Shown: positions 35,479 to 45,063, counted from the first letter of the stretch. The stretch: DNA of 64,000 nucleotides from Hyphomicrobiales bacterium (GCA_900471605.1 UCEY01000006.1:124001-188000); one strand, 5' to 3'. Notes: generated by a model not told the origin, from the sequence alone. A program made the numbers and translations.

Positions 35479-37524
35479 CTAGCCTCGAAAGCCAAGTGAA
35501 CGCGCTTCGCCAATGATCTTTTCTCCATGCATGGCCTGCTTGCGGCTTGGACGCTTTCCACTGCCAGCAAGCTTCCCCAGACTGAAGGAAAGCGAACGCT
35601 GCCATGGCTGCAGCGATTGTGTGTCCTTTGCCCAGGCGGCCAGATCGAACCAGATCTGTGCTGGCAGAGCAGCAATACGTTCGACCTGCTCGGTCTCTTC
35701 CTCGCTTGTCTGCTCCTCCAGAGCGTGAGCCGAACCGCTGGTGTGCGCCTTCTCACGCGAAACAAGCTCCGCTTCGACCGACGCCGGCATGGGAATTGAT
35801 CGTTCGCGAAACTTCTCCCAGCAGGCGTCCTTCTTGCACCACTCCTTCACATCCTGTCCGCCTGGAGGAGACGTGATGTGCTCGTGCGCGTGAACGCTGA
35901 TTGTCGCGATATATTCCGCCAGGTTCGGTGAGAGCTCCTGCGCGGCCCAGATCGCGTCCAGATCCACGCGCTTTGCCGTGTGATGGGAAAGCCAGGCAAG
36001 GCTGTAGGTTACGATATTGGCGCGGTAGCCACCAAACTCCTGTTTCGATACGATCCGTTCGGACCTCTTGAAGAGAAGAGCTCGCGCCACACAACGCTTG
36101 AAATATGCTTCATCCGGCTCGAACCCTCCGCGCTGATCGAGCCGATCCATGAAATCCAGATAGCACTTCTGGCCATGACGGCTCACGATATGGGGCAGCT
36201 GAGACCATGTCTGTTCGAACTTGGCCAGATCGGTCTTGGTAATGAGCTGGCTACGGGGATGGGTGGCTTCCCAGGCCTTGCGCTCGCCGTCGGTCCGATT
36301 TTCGGCAAGCGCGTCATGATATTGCCCTCTGGCGCGCTCGTAGAACCAGCGCGACTGCCGCTGCATTCCGCTGGCGGGCGGGGCCCAGATGGATCGCGAA
36401 AGCTCCTGCATCTTGCGGTGAAAGGCATGGTTCGACGAGAAGTCGGCCATGTTGACCTTGTTCTGATTGTTCGCCGACTGGGATATCCTCGGCGCGATCT
36501 GTTCGATATCGCCGTCGGCAAGGATCTCGGTGATCTTGACCGGAACCTGCAGGCGACTTGCGTCCACCTTGTCCTTCCGCGAGGCTCGGAAGATCGATCC
36601 GGTGGTCTGCCCGCCATTGACGATCTGGAAGTCACCGGCTGTCAGAAGGTCGACCGTTCCATCGCCATGATCACGAACGCTCAGGTTGGTAGCGGTGACG
36701 GACAGGCCGTTGTTGAATGCGAGAAACATCTGAGGTTCGTCAATGATCGTCCTTCGGATGCTCTGGTTGACCTTGCCCTTCAGCTGGAGAAAGCTTCGGA
36801 CATTTCGTTCCAGAAGCCGCGGACCGTGCAGTCTGTACATTTCAACGAGCAGGTTGCCGGGGATCATTGTCAGAAGCGAACGATAGCCTCCTCCCGCAGG
36901 GCTTGATACGATGCAGCGAAGTGGAGATCCCCCCATCGCGGCGAAGTCCACATGAATCGGTTCCCGGCTCGCGCCGGATGATCCGGTTCGATAAAGTCGA
37001 CGCAGGTCCCAGAGATGTCGAGACACCTCGACCGTTCCAACCGCAGAACCCTCCATCTGTTCAACATTGGCGAGACCATCGGTGATGATGAACAGCCGAA
37101 CATGGCTTAGATCATCTCGAGCATCCCAGATGGCGCGGGACATGTCATAGGCAGGAAGCGCCTCTTCCTGTTCGCGGTACAGGCCGGCGACGGCCTTCTC
37201 CAGGTAAGCGGTCAGCCGGCGGAAGCCGGTGTCGATATCCGTCTTTGAAATGTTCGCAGCGAGACCATCGAGACGCGGCAGCACAAGAAACAGATCGAGG
37301 CGATCATTGTCCTCGGAAAGATAGTAGCCCGAGCAGCGCATCCCGCGCGCTTCGAAGTTGCAGGCAATGCCGTCGTCGATCTCGGCCGCATCTGCGAGAT
37401 GCTCGAACATCATTTCGGCGAACACTTCTGTCCGAAGCCCGCCATCGGCGATCGCGTCGGCGCGCGCGATGACATCCTGCTGTATGTTCCTGGCAAACCT
37501 CTGGAGATCTTCAGTTTCAGACAT
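35479..37524 (-). CDS. AIPR family protein (abortive infection phage resistance)
   Basis: A 681-residue protein. The central part shows the AIPR signature: FLAFNNGLSVTATNL followed by DFQIVNGGQTTGSIF and LQVPVKITEI, with SQSANNQNKVNMADF after it. AIPR proteins were first linked to abortive phage infection and occur in modification-linked defence operons; biochemical activity is not settled. The longer frame from 37584 is replaced by ATG 37524, which overlaps the stop of the upstream PD-(D/E)XK gene by 8 bases. An Arg/Glu-rich tail (about 590-681) is probably helical. Confidence 0.88.
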   Translation of the reverse strand: MSETEDLQRFARNIQQDVIARADAIADGGLRTEVFAEMMFEHLADAAEIDDGIACNFEARGMRCSGYYLSEDNDRLDLFLVLPRLDGLAANISKTDIDTGFRRLTAYLEKAVAGLYREQEEALPAYDMSRAIWDARDDLSHVRLFIITDGLANVEQMEGSAVGTVEVSRHLWDLRRLYRTGSSGASREPIHVDFAAMGGSPLRCIVSSPAGGGYRSLLTMIPGNLLVEMYRLHGPRLLERNVRSFLQLKGKVNQSIRRTIIDEPQMFLAFNNGLSVTATNLSVRDHGDGTVDLLTAGDFQIVNGGQTTGSIFRASRKDKVDASRLQVPVKITEILADGDIEQIAPRISQSANNQNKVNMADFSSNHAFHRKMQELSRSIWAPPASGMQRQSRWFYERARGQYHDALAENRTDGERKAWEATHPRSQLITKTDLAKFEQTWSQLPHIVSRHGQKCYLDFMDRLDQRGGFEPDEAYFKRCVARALLFKRSERIVSKQEFGGYRANIVTYSLAWLSHHTAKRVDLDAIWAAQELSPNLAEYIATISVHAHEHITSPPGGQDVKEWCKKDACWEKFRERSIPMPASVEAELVSREKAHTSGSAHALEEQTSEEETEQVERIAALPAQIWFDLAAWAKDTQSLQPWQRSLSFSLGKLAGSGKRPSRKQAMHGEKIIGEARSLGFRG

Positions 37525-38530
37525 TGTGATCCTCAAGCTGCCTGGACACGTGCTCCGCACTGGCTTCGAACTGCGCCAGATCATCTGCGATTATGGAATA
37601 GCGTATGTCGCCGACGCCCACCGGGAGATTGTGCTCGGTAAGGCGCGGAAAGGTTCCTTCGACGCGAAAGAAGCGCATCGATGTGACGAGCCAATTCCTT
37701 CTGTCGTAGATCGAAGTGTGCAGATCGAGATAGCCGGCCAGCGTCAGCCTGTCATCCAGCTCCCGTGCAGCCGCCGGATCGACTTCGGCCCTTGCGCGAA
37801 CGCGGCTGACCATCGAAGCGAGCGACAAGCCAAGGGCAGCACTTTCATCAATCCTGAGATGCGCAAGGAAAAGCGCCTTGTGAGGTCGCTCGTCGAGCTG
37901 CTTCTCGTTGCTGATCGCGACACGCGCGTGTCGCTTTGCGAGGCTCGTCTTGACCTCGATTGCCGTTCCGGCGTGTATGAAATCCTGATTTGCCGGATCC
38001 GGCCCGACCCAGGAGGTTACGGCTGAAAAAGGACTCAGAGCTTCGAACAGGAGAGAATCCATCACGGCGAGCTCTCCGAAGAGACCGCGCTGTCTCTCGT
38101 CCGAGAGACCTTCGGCGGGGATCCGATCGAAGAGGATCTGCCACATGCAGAGCCGATCAATGCATCGCGTCAGGCCGGCGCCAGTCGTGCTCTCTGCCGT
38201 AATCACCTGGACAAGATCTGCAGAGAGTACTGCAAAGATTTCAAGCAGGGCGTTATCGTCGAGCAGGATGCGCAGGACGGTTCGCGGGCTGGGAACGGAC
38301 GCGACTTCATGCACTGTACGAACCCCGCGACAGGCAGGAATTCTATTGCCGGGAGGGCGGAATACGCCTGCGCCTTCAACAAGGAGGCCGGGCTGGCGAC
38401 CTGGCCAGAACACACATGCAAATATGTCGACCGGTGAGACTGTATCCAGTCTGCGACGATGCATGCCGCCTGGGCTCGGCGTCTGCTCGCCCAGCTCCTG
38501 CCAGATATGAAGCAGGCGCTCGGGCGTCAT
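37517..38530 (-). CDS. PD-(D/E)XK motif protein (DUF4420-like)
   Basis: A 337-residue protein of the DUF4420/PD-(D/E)XK family. Its catalytic-looking residues are Glu153 in RGLFGELAVM, Asp183 in NQDFIHAG, and Glu192 and Lys194 in TAIEVKTSLAKR. The family is a constant partner of Z1 ATPases in restriction-type operons and is the likely DNA-cleaving subunit. Translation is coupled on both sides: ATGA with the Z1 gene upstream and an 8-base overlap with the AIPR gene downstream. Confidence 0.88.
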   Translation of the reverse strand: MTPERLLHIWQELGEQTPSPGGMHRRRLDTVSPVDIFACVFWPGRQPGLLVEGAGVFRPPGNRIPACRGVRTVHEVASVPSPRTVLRILLDDNALLEIFAVLSADLVQVITAESTTGAGLTRCIDRLCMWQILFDRIPAEGLSDERQRGLFGELAVMDSLLFEALSPFSAVTSWVGPDPANQDFIHAGTAIEVKTSLAKRHARVAISNEKQLDERPHKALFLAHLRIDESAALGLSLASMVSRVRARAEVDPAAARELDDRLTLAGYLDLHTSIYDRRNWLVTSMRFFRVEGTFPRLTEHNLPVGVGDIRYSIIADDLAQFEASAEHVSRQLEDHNV

Positions 38531-41268
38531 TCGAAGATACTTTCAAGCTGCTTCACGCTGTTTTCGGCGTAATCTATCAGCGGCGCATGTTCGTCGAACG
38601 GAAAGCTGATGGCGAAACCCACGAGCGGTGGCTCCGAAGGCGGTCCGGCATTGAGTGGATAGATCAGCAGCAGTCCGCGGTCAGGACTGCGTTGACGACG
38701 GATGAAAGGACCGCTGGGTGCTTTGGGACGGTCACGCTTCGGCTCGGCCTTCTTCTCCCAGGCTGCGACGGTCTGCGCCATCGCCCGTTCCTGAGCTTGC
38801 CTGTCGAGATCGCTGACTTCATCGGAGGGGCTGACAAGCCGGCCGATTGTTACTCTCGAACCATCACCGTGCACCTGACTTTTTCGATCTGCCAGAGTTA
38901 CCTCGTACGGGCCAATCTTCCTCTTGATTCCGGAATCACCCTCGCCGACAAGAACGACCGTCCACTTTCCAAGCCGTCCATTGGCAAGTCGGTCAGCCAC
39001 GTAGTCCGCGAGCGCTCGCGCGTTTGCCTTCCAAGATTCCCGAGAGGTCTCGAGCCGCTGAAGAAGACCGAGGACGCTTGCCCCATCCACGTCAACCCAG
39101 CGCTGCCGACCTGTGCCGCCTTTGCCGGGAAGTGATTTGAGAAACTGACCGAAGGCGTCGATGTTCTTCCTGGCGCTCCCGACATCAAACGCGACTGTTT
39201 CCGAAATCGTCCCGGAAAAACCAGCTCTGACCCGGGTACCCGCCCGCATCTTGTTGGCAGCCGTGATCAGCATGCCGTCTGGATGAGTGCGAACCCGGTG
39301 TCCGAACTCGAGCGGAGATTCTCCCTTGTCGAACGTCAGGTCGAATTCTTCGCGAAGTTCGGCCGTTGCCGTCGCGATATGGCGGTACCACCGAACCAGT
39401 ACCGGCGATGTGTAGAGTCGGCACAGATCGGCATAGCGAGGGCGATAGCCAAACCATCTCCCCATCTGCATCAGCGTGTCATACATGCGCGATGTGCGTA
39501 TGAAATAGCTGACCGAGAGGCCTTCCAGTGTCAGTCCACGCGCCAGCTTGTCACCGCCCACCGCAATCACTGAGAGACCCTCGGGATGGGTCACATAGTC
39601 CAGAGCATCCTTTGCCGACCCGTTGACCTGACGGACACCGATTCGTTTGGCGGCATCGAAGAGCTGAGGCCTGACCTCGTCCCAGCTGACAGGCGGCAGG
39701 TCATGGTCGGTCAGAAGGCTTTGCAGTTCCTCCGCCTTCGAAGCAAATTCCCGCCGCCATAGCGCCTCCAGTTCGGTAAAAGCGGTTCCACCGGTGCCAG
39801 GAAATTCCAGCTGACGGACGATATCGACAAGATGCTCGTCAACAAGCGTGGCGACCTTCTCCTGCACGGCCGTCAGCCTTGTGACGTGAATCAGCATGGA
39901 ATTGTGAACATCGACATCACCACGGGCGCGGCGTGCGGCACAGGCAAGGATGAAGGCAAGCATTGCTTCCTTCAGTGTCTCGGGCAGTTCGCTGACCTGG
40001 AGATCCTTCTTGTGACCTGGCGGGAAGATCGCCTCGGCATCACGAACCTGCCTCGTCATTGGCAAGCCTCTGGCTTCCCCGTCGGGGCCGGGTCTGTTCA
40101 GCCCAAAGACCCGCTCGGGTCCGATGTAGTTTGATGGCGCCGGAAGATTGATGATGAAGCTGCGAGGAAACAGGTCCTCCCCAGCCACCTTGTGCCTTGC
40201 CTCGTGGTGCATGAAAACGTTCGCAAACGGCGTCGCGGTGTAGCCGACATACGCGCTCTTCTCGAACGACGTAAGCAGGCGCCGGATGAGGAAGTTTGTT
40301 CTGGTCGGATCCGCATCTTCATCAATCCTGCCGTCATCGTCGCGATATTCATTGGTGTTTGCGGAGGCATTGTCGGCTTCGTCATCGATGACAAGCATGG
40401 GCACGTCGCGGACAATCTTCCCGCCTGGAACCGTGGGATCCTCCACCGCGCGCACCGAAAGCACCCAGGCGAGCAGATTTTCGAGGATGCTGACCCGCTT
40501 CTTGACTACAAGGATGATCGGGTCACGGCCGCCCGGTATCAGGCGGGTTCCGTTTGCCGTCGCAGTCTTGAAATCCCCGCCGTCGGAGCTGCTTGTGAGC
40601 GAGTGAGCAACGAGGAAGGGGGCACTTGGCATTCGGCCTGCGCCGATCCGCTGGTTTTCCTGCTCGTCGGCCAGGAGACCGAGCCTGGTGTCGAAGCCGA
40701 GAAAGCCTTCGTCGAGGCGCTGCTGAGTCTGGCTTCGGAGGCTGTTGTGAACGCCCGCGAGCACGATGACGAGCGGAAACCCCGCATCGACCGCCTTGCA
40801 GATCAGCGCGGTGTAGTTGGATGTCTTGCCCGACTGGACATCCCCGACGACAAGTCCACGGCGATCCCATGCGCCAGCCGTCTCGGGATTTCGCAGGCGA
40901 TCCAGGATATCATCGGTCAGGCGGTCCATCTGCCTCAGCGGACCGTCTGCCCAGCGCTTGCCGCGATCCATCCAGTGACGATAGCGATCCCAGAATGCAA
41001 AGGGCCGATTCTCCCGCGCCCTGGCGACCCACGCACTGAAATCCTTGTCGTCGATTACCGAATAGCCGCTGACCAGTGTGTTGTTTCTTGCTTCGAGGTC
41101 ACGGAGCAGTCGTGTACGGTCGACGCCGAGAAAACGTGGCATGGCGAGGACTGTGTCAACAGCGGACTCCAGCGCTTCCTGCGTGATCCTTGGCTCAAGT
41201 TCCAGAAGTGAATTCGCGACACCATATGCACTCTTCAGAAGTGCTTCGGACGATAGCCCCCCGGCCAT
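38527..41268 (-). CDS. Z1 domain helicase-like ATPase
   Basis: A 913-residue superfamily 2-type ATPase with the Z1 domain. Walker A is GDVQSGKTS (142-150) and Walker B is VIDDEAD (294-299). Motif III-like YVGYTATPFAN and the C-terminal motif V/VI region (VGGDKLARGLTLEGL, MQMGRWFGYR with its arginine finger) complete the helicase core. In the known operons the Z1 protein is thought to act as the motor that moves or remodels DNA for the nuclease. It starts 17 bases after the MORC-like gene and overlaps the next gene by 4 bases. Confidence 0.92.
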   Translation of the reverse strand: MAGGLSSEALLKSAYGVANSLLELEPRITQEALESAVDTVLAMPRFLGVDRTRLLRDLEARNNTLVSGYSVIDDKDFSAWVARARENRPFAFWDRYRHWMDRGKRWADGPLRQMDRLTDDILDRLRNPETAGAWDRRGLVVGDVQSGKTSNYTALICKAVDAGFPLVIVLAGVHNSLRSQTQQRLDEGFLGFDTRLGLLADEQENQRIGAGRMPSAPFLVAHSLTSSSDGGDFKTATANGTRLIPGGRDPIILVVKKRVSILENLLAWVLSVRAVEDPTVPGGKIVRDVPMLVIDDEADNASANTNEYRDDDGRIDEDADPTRTNFLIRRLLTSFEKSAYVGYTATPFANVFMHHEARHKVAGEDLFPRSFIINLPAPSNYIGPERVFGLNRPGPDGEARGLPMTRQVRDAEAIFPPGHKKDLQVSELPETLKEAMLAFILACAARRARGDVDVHNSMLIHVTRLTAVQEKVATLVDEHLVDIVRQLEFPGTGGTAFTELEALWRREFASKAEELQSLLTDHDLPPVSWDEVRPQLFDAAKRIGVRQVNGSAKDALDYVTHPEGLSVIAVGGDKLARGLTLEGLSVSYFIRTSRMYDTLMQMGRWFGYRPRYADLCRLYTSPVLVRWYRHIATATAELREEFDLTFDKGESPLEFGHRVRTHPDGMLITAANKMRAGTRVRAGFSGTISETVAFDVGSARKNIDAFGQFLKSLPGKGGTGRQRWVDVDGASVLGLLQRLETSRESWKANARALADYVADRLANGRLGKWTVVLVGEGDSGIKRKIGPYEVTLADRKSQVHGDGSRVTIGRLVSPSDEVSDLDRQAQERAMAQTVAAWEKKAEPKRDRPKAPSGPFIRRQRSPDRGLLLIYPLNAGPPSEPPLVGFAISFPFDEHAPLIDYAENSVKQLESIFE

Positions 41269-41285
41269 ACGTTCTCCCCCTTGCG

Positions 41286-42797
41286 CTACCGTTTTCGAAC
41301 GGGACTCTTCCGTGCCACTTCGTCAAGAAATGCCGAGACCAGCTCCGGATAATTGTTGAATGGCTCCATCAGCAGCAGCGAGCGTGCGGCCTCCACATGC
41401 TCGCGACCCTCCTCGACCAGAGCGTCGAACACTTCCGCCATCGCCGTTCGAAGTTCGGCTGGAGAGTGTTCGAACGGTCGGCTGAAGGCATCCGGTGTCT
41501 CCGCATTGTTGATCACGATCAAAGGCGCAGGGATCGTCTGTTCGATAAGGTCGAACAGCGATCGGATCGGTCCGCGATCCTCGGCCGTTGCCAGCACCTT
41601 CTTGATAAGTGGATGATCGCGATTGATGCGGTAGAAGGACTTCCCGTGCTTCGTGTAGTGCGTCCACAGGAAAGTCTCCTTGTCGCCCAGCGCGCGCTGG
41701 ATGACCTTTCCGCGATGCCGGTAGATGCTCGAAGCGCGTCCTCGCGCCGCGCGCGCAATCCGCTGAAGATCGCGGCGCAGTGCAGCAGGGGGGCGCGCGC
41801 GAGACTTCTTGACATCGATCTGCCAGAGAAGATCGGCGGTGTTGTCAAGGTCGATGCGGATACGAGCGAGTTTGAAATGCTCCTCCTTCTGCATTCCCAG
41901 ACCGAGCCAGTCGCCGGCGACTAGAAGACGCTTGTTCCGATAGATGTAGAAGCCCTGGTGAGCATTCCAGCCGCGCGGCCCTGCGGCTGATGCATGCTGC
42001 TCGGCGCTGATGCGACTGTGATGCGGCAGTATGAATGGCTTGATTTCAGCGCGTTCGCCTTCACAGAAAAGCTCTTCGGCGGCCATTGGATCCGTGAAGG
42101 AAGTGTCCTCCATGAATGGGTCCCACGGCTCGATCGAGCGCCCGTTGATGTGCAGCTGAATGGAATTGCGCCCCTTCAGAAACCTGTGAAACACCATCGC
42201 GAGATGCAGCTTGACGGCTTCGGCGCGTTCACGGAAGTGCCTCTGCGCCGGCTCATCATCGATCTCGACGTCTCCGACCAGAGCATCAAGTCTGTCCCAG
42301 AAGAGGATCGTTCCGCTCTTCTGACCCGCGAGCAGCTGGTGGTCGCTCTCCGCAAGAAGATCCATCCTCTTCAGGAGCCGCCACTCGCTGGTGCCCGTTG
42401 CCTCGATATAGTCGAGGTCCCAGCGCCGGAGGGCCGCGGGCGACTGCAGGGTCTTCGAAAGGACCGTCAGGCAGCGACACTGGGAGATCGAGGCGGTCTT
42501 CATACCGAGGCCGAAACGACCGAGATCGTTCGCGTCGCGGATTGCGAGCGGATTGCGGCTTCCCGGCCTCATGGCCTGCCGGAGCTCGTCTTCCGACATG
42601 CCTCGTCCGTCGTCGCGAACGACGATGCGCGATGCGCGGCCCGCCCACAGCATATCGATCCAGATGTTGCGCGCCTGAGCCGTGATGCTGTTGTCGACGA
42701 TGTCGGCCAGCGCTGTTGGAAGATCATAGCCGAACGCTCGCAGAGACTCGAAGAGTTCCCCTGCTCCCGGACTGGCAATGTCGTAGTCAAGCGACAT
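41286..42797 (-). CDS. MORC-like GHKL ATPase
   Basis: A 503-residue ATP-binding protein of the Hsp90/histidine kinase/MutL (GHKL) class. The Bergerat-fold motifs are all visible: N box ALADIVDNSI (29-38), G1 box DDGRGMSEDEL (62-72) and G2 box DLGRFGLGMKTAS (91-103). This arrangement is that of prokaryotic MORC relatives, which are found with C5 methyltransferases and Z1 ATPases. The listed frame is open from 43283, but that part is a shadow of the methyltransferase gene; ATG 42797 gives an 11-base overlap with the methyltransferase stop and begins at the conserved N-terminus. Confidence 0.9.
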   Translation of the reverse strand: MSLDYDIASPGAGELFESLRAFGYDLPTALADIVDNSITAQARNIWIDMLWAGRASRIVVRDDGRGMSEDELRQAMRPGSRNPLAIRDANDLGRFGLGMKTASISQCRCLTVLSKTLQSPAALRRWDLDYIEATGTSEWRLLKRMDLLAESDHQLLAGQKSGTILFWDRLDALVGDVEIDDEPAQRHFRERAEAVKLHLAMVFHRFLKGRNSIQLHINGRSIEPWDPFMEDTSFTDPMAAEELFCEGERAEIKPFILPHHSRISAEQHASAAGPRGWNAHQGFYIYRNKRLLVAGDWLGLGMQKEEHFKLARIRIDLDNTADLLWQIDVKKSRARPPAALRRDLQRIARAARGRASSIYRHRGKVIQRALGDKETFLWTHYTKHGKSFYRINRDHPLIKKVLATAEDRGPIRSLFDLIEQTIPAPLIVINNAETPDAFSRPFEHSPAELRTAMAEVFDALVEEGREHVEAARSLLLMEPFNNYPELVSAFLDEVARKSPVRKR

Positions 42798-44397
42798 TCG
42801 ACAGCCTGGTCCTTTCAATCTGTTCCTCTGCAGCGCCCGCATGGGCGGTGAGAATCGAATAAAGCGCCTCGCCGATCCAGCGAGCGAGCAGGGGAGGAAC
42901 CGCGTTGCCAACCTGGATGTACTGTTCTGTCCGATTCCCCTTGAAGAAGTAATTGTCGGGAAAAGTCTGCAGTCTGGCGGCTTCTCGAACCGAAAGACTG
43001 CGGCACTGAAGCGGATCCGGATGGATGAAATAGTGGCCGTCCTTGGATATATGGCTTGTAACCGTCGTCGAGGGTCCACCGGAAATCTGAACACGAAAGC
43101 GATCTGCAAACTTGCCGGTCTTCCAGTTCTCATGGTTCGGAGAAAGGGCTTCAGGAAAATCTGTCGCCTTGGGCGACCGACCGACCACCTTCGCAAACAC
43201 CGCCGCAAAGAAGTACCGCGCAAGGTCGCTCGGCATATGGCTTCTTGTCGCATGGTTCGGAAGATTGGACAGTCTTTCGTCAACGAGCCAGTCCCGCAGT
43301 TGGACGGGGCATTCGGCAGCGATCCCGTTCCCCCAGGATTCGCGGCCGGGAAGCTGGTTCATTCCTCTGAGGGCGGCAAGGCATTTGCGTGCCTGGACCG
43401 TGAAAGACAGTTGAAGGTCATCGGGAAGTCCGATGTCAAGATCTGCTACAAGAGCCATGGCGTCTTCAACCACGGAACGCCATTCCTCATCACTATCGAT
43501 ACCACGGCTCAGCCCGCTCCTGAGCCTTGGCATTCCGTCGAGGACGTGCTGCACGGTCGCCTTGAGATTATGGCGCACCATGAGATCGGCGAGGGCTGCC
43601 GTCGGAAGGCCCTCCGCAACATCGGCTCGCAATCCTACCACAATGACCCGATGACGGGCCTGCGGGACGCCGAAGTCCTCTGCTCGTACGATGAAATCCG
43701 AGGCCCGGGGTTCGAAGGCGTCAAGATCCAGCTGGCGGCGGGATCTGGGGTCAAGGGCAACGAGGCGGTATCGGGTCGCTCCCGGCCTGTCACCCCGAAG
43801 GTCGCGAAGGACCTGGTCGAAGATCCGGTTCTCGCCATCCACCGATGACGAAAGCATACCCTTGACGTTCTCCATGACGAACGCGGCAGGCTGCAGGCGA
43901 TCGAGAATCCGGATATATTCCTTGTAGAGGAAGTGCTTCTCGTCATCGCTGGCGATGTAGTCTTTCTTCCCCTGATTTCGAGCGCGACCAACAAGCGAAT
44001 AGGCCTGGCATGGTGGACCGCCGATCAGGATCGAGTTCCCGCCGCTTTGCTCGCGGATTTCGTCGATGCGTCCATTGAGCCGCTTCTGTGGATCTTCCTT
44101 TCCGAGTTCCAGCTGCCACGCTTCGTCGACGGCCTTTGCCCATTCGCGCGGATATTCGGATGCCCAGTCTGGTTCATCACCGCCGCGGGTCAGAAAGTCA
44201 TAGTATTGCTGAGGGAGCTTGCCGTTGAACTGTCGCAGGAAACTCCTTAGACGAAGAGTGGAATGCGCAGCCCTTTCCTTCTCGATGGAAAGAGCAATGT
44301 GATAGGCACGCTCATCCCGCGTGCCGGGAACGCTCGAAAAGCCTTCCGCGAGCCCGCCCGGCCCTGCAAAGATGTCGACGACAGAATATGATGACAA
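42787..44397 (-). CDS. C5 cytosine-specific DNA methyltransferase
   Basis: A 536-residue DNA (cytosine-5) methyltransferase. Motif I is DIFAGPGGLAEGF (8-20) for AdoMet, motif IV is GGPPCQAYSLVGR with the catalytic Cys130, motif VI is FVMENVKG (ENV 176-178), motif VIII is QARHRVIVVGL, and motif X is YIQVGNAVPPLLARWIGEAL. The stretch between VIII and IX is the target-recognition region, longer than in small Dcm-like enzymes; the recognised site cannot be predicted. It heads the seven-gene operon and is divergent from vsr, the usual partner that repairs T:G mismatches arising at methylated sites. Confidence 0.93.
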   Translation of the reverse strand: MSSYSVVDIFAGPGGLAEGFSSVPGTRDERAYHIALSIEKERAAHSTLRLRSFLRQFNGKLPQQYYDFLTRGGDEPDWASEYPREWAKAVDEAWQLELGKEDPQKRLNGRIDEIREQSGGNSILIGGPPCQAYSLVGRARNQGKKDYIASDDEKHFLYKEYIRILDRLQPAAFVMENVKGMLSSSVDGENRIFDQVLRDLRGDRPGATRYRLVALDPRSRRQLDLDAFEPRASDFIVRAEDFGVPQARHRVIVVGLRADVAEGLPTAALADLMVRHNLKATVQHVLDGMPRLRSGLSRGIDSDEEWRSVVEDAMALVADLDIGLPDDLQLSFTVQARKCLAALRGMNQLPGRESWGNGIAAECPVQLRDWLVDERLSNLPNHATRSHMPSDLARYFFAAVFAKVVGRSPKATDFPEALSPNHENWKTGKFADRFRVQISGGPSTTVTSHISKDGHYFIHPDPLQCRSLSVREAARLQTFPDNYFFKGNRTEQYIQVGNAVPPLLARWIGEALYSILTAHAGAAEEQIERTRLSNVA

Positions 44398-44415
44398 GAA
44401 TCACGCACTTCGGAG

Positions 44416-44444
44416 TTGTAGACAGTATTCCCAATGCATATCAT
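44416..44444 (+). promoter_or_regulatory. possible vsr promoter in the dcm/vsr gap
   Basis: TTGTAG (44416-44421) and TATCAT (44439-44444), 17 bases apart, sit 30 bases before the vsr ATG. The -10 is 5 of 6 to consensus, but the -35 is poor. The methyltransferase promoter must lie in the same 76-base gap on the other strand; I could not pick it out. Confidence 0.35.
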
Positions 44445-44473
44445 CTTCGTGTGGAAATGACAGGCAAAACGTC

Positions 44474-44983
44474 ATGGTCGACGTCGTAAGTTCGGAAAAA
44501 CGCTCGCAGATGATGTCCGGCATCCGCGGCAAGAATACCAAGCCCGAGCTGACACTTAGACGTCATCTACATGCGGCCGGCCTTCGATTTCGCCTGCACC
44601 ATCCGGATGTAGCAGGTCGCCCAGACCTCGTGTTCAGGTCGAGACGTGCAGCCGTGTTCGTTCACGGCTGCTTCTGGCATCGGCACGAGGGCTGTCACTG
44701 GTGCACAACGCCGGCATCCAACTTGGAGTTCTGGACAGCAAAATTTGCTCGCAACGTGGCGCGCGACATCGAAGTTCGCGAAACCCTCAACGCGTCCGGC
44801 TGGCGTGTCGCGACTGTGTGGGAATGCGGCCTACGCTCCCCCTGGCTCACGCAGACGGTGGAAGACGTCGCTCGCTGGATCTGCGACGGGACCGAAAATT
44901 TTGAGAGCGCTCTGGTGCGTCCGCGAAACGAGACACAGATGCCACAGGCGCGGAAATTGTTACCTATCCTGGGTGAAGAATGA
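44474..44983 (+). CDS. vsr: Vsr very short patch repair endonuclease
   Basis: A 169-residue nick endonuclease that starts repair of T:G mismatches made by deamination of 5-methylcytosine. Family motifs: MSGIRGKNTKPEL near the N-terminus, Asp51 in RPDLVF, His64 and His69 in VHGCFWHRH, and the WRVATVWECGL element, matching the E. coli enzyme in order and spacing; position 63 is Val where E. coli has Thr. ATG 44474 is used in place of the longer frame from 44321, which overlaps the methyltransferase gene. Its last ten codons and TGA lie inside the first operator-like palindrome of the downstream AbiE module. Confidence 0.92.
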   Translation: MVDVVSSEKRSQMMSGIRGKNTKPELTLRRHLHAAGLRFRLHHPDVAGRPDLVFRSRRAAVFVHGCFWHRHEGCHWCTTPASNLEFWTAKFARNVARDIEVRETLNASGWRVATVWECGLRSPWLTQTVEDVARWICDGTENFESALVRPRNETQMPQARKLLPILGEE

Positions 44984-45061
44984 GAAAACACCCAGGATAG
45001 GTAACAACATCTGTGTTACCTATCCTGGGTCCAAATTTCGATTGCACCCAGGATAGGTAAC
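44959..45061. repeat. four-copy operator-like repeat (two inverted pairs) before abiEi
   Basis: The 16-base unit GTTACCTATCCTGGGT occurs four times with alternating strand: 44959-44974 (+), 44990-45005 (-), 45015-45030 (+) and 45046-45061 (-). The first and last pairs form long palindromes with loops of 15 bases. The last copy ends 2 bases before the GTG start of the antitoxin, and the first lies inside the end of vsr. AbiEi antitoxins bind inverted repeats at their own promoter; that role is likely here. Confidence 0.85.
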
Positions 45062-45063
45062 AA

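Noticed and set aside
40192..41211. Plus-strand frame of 339 residues opposite the Z1 gene
   Set aside because: It is a shadow of the Z1 ATPase, with no ribosome site.
42841..43848. Plus-strand frame of 335 residues opposite the methyltransferase gene
   Set aside because: The opposite strand has all the C5 methyltransferase motifs; this frame has no family resemblance.
44959..45061. Short repeat array that might be a CRISPR
   Set aside because: Copies alternate in strand, are only 16 bases, number four, and sit directly upstream of an antitoxin gene; they are operator-like palindromes, not repeats with uniform spacers.
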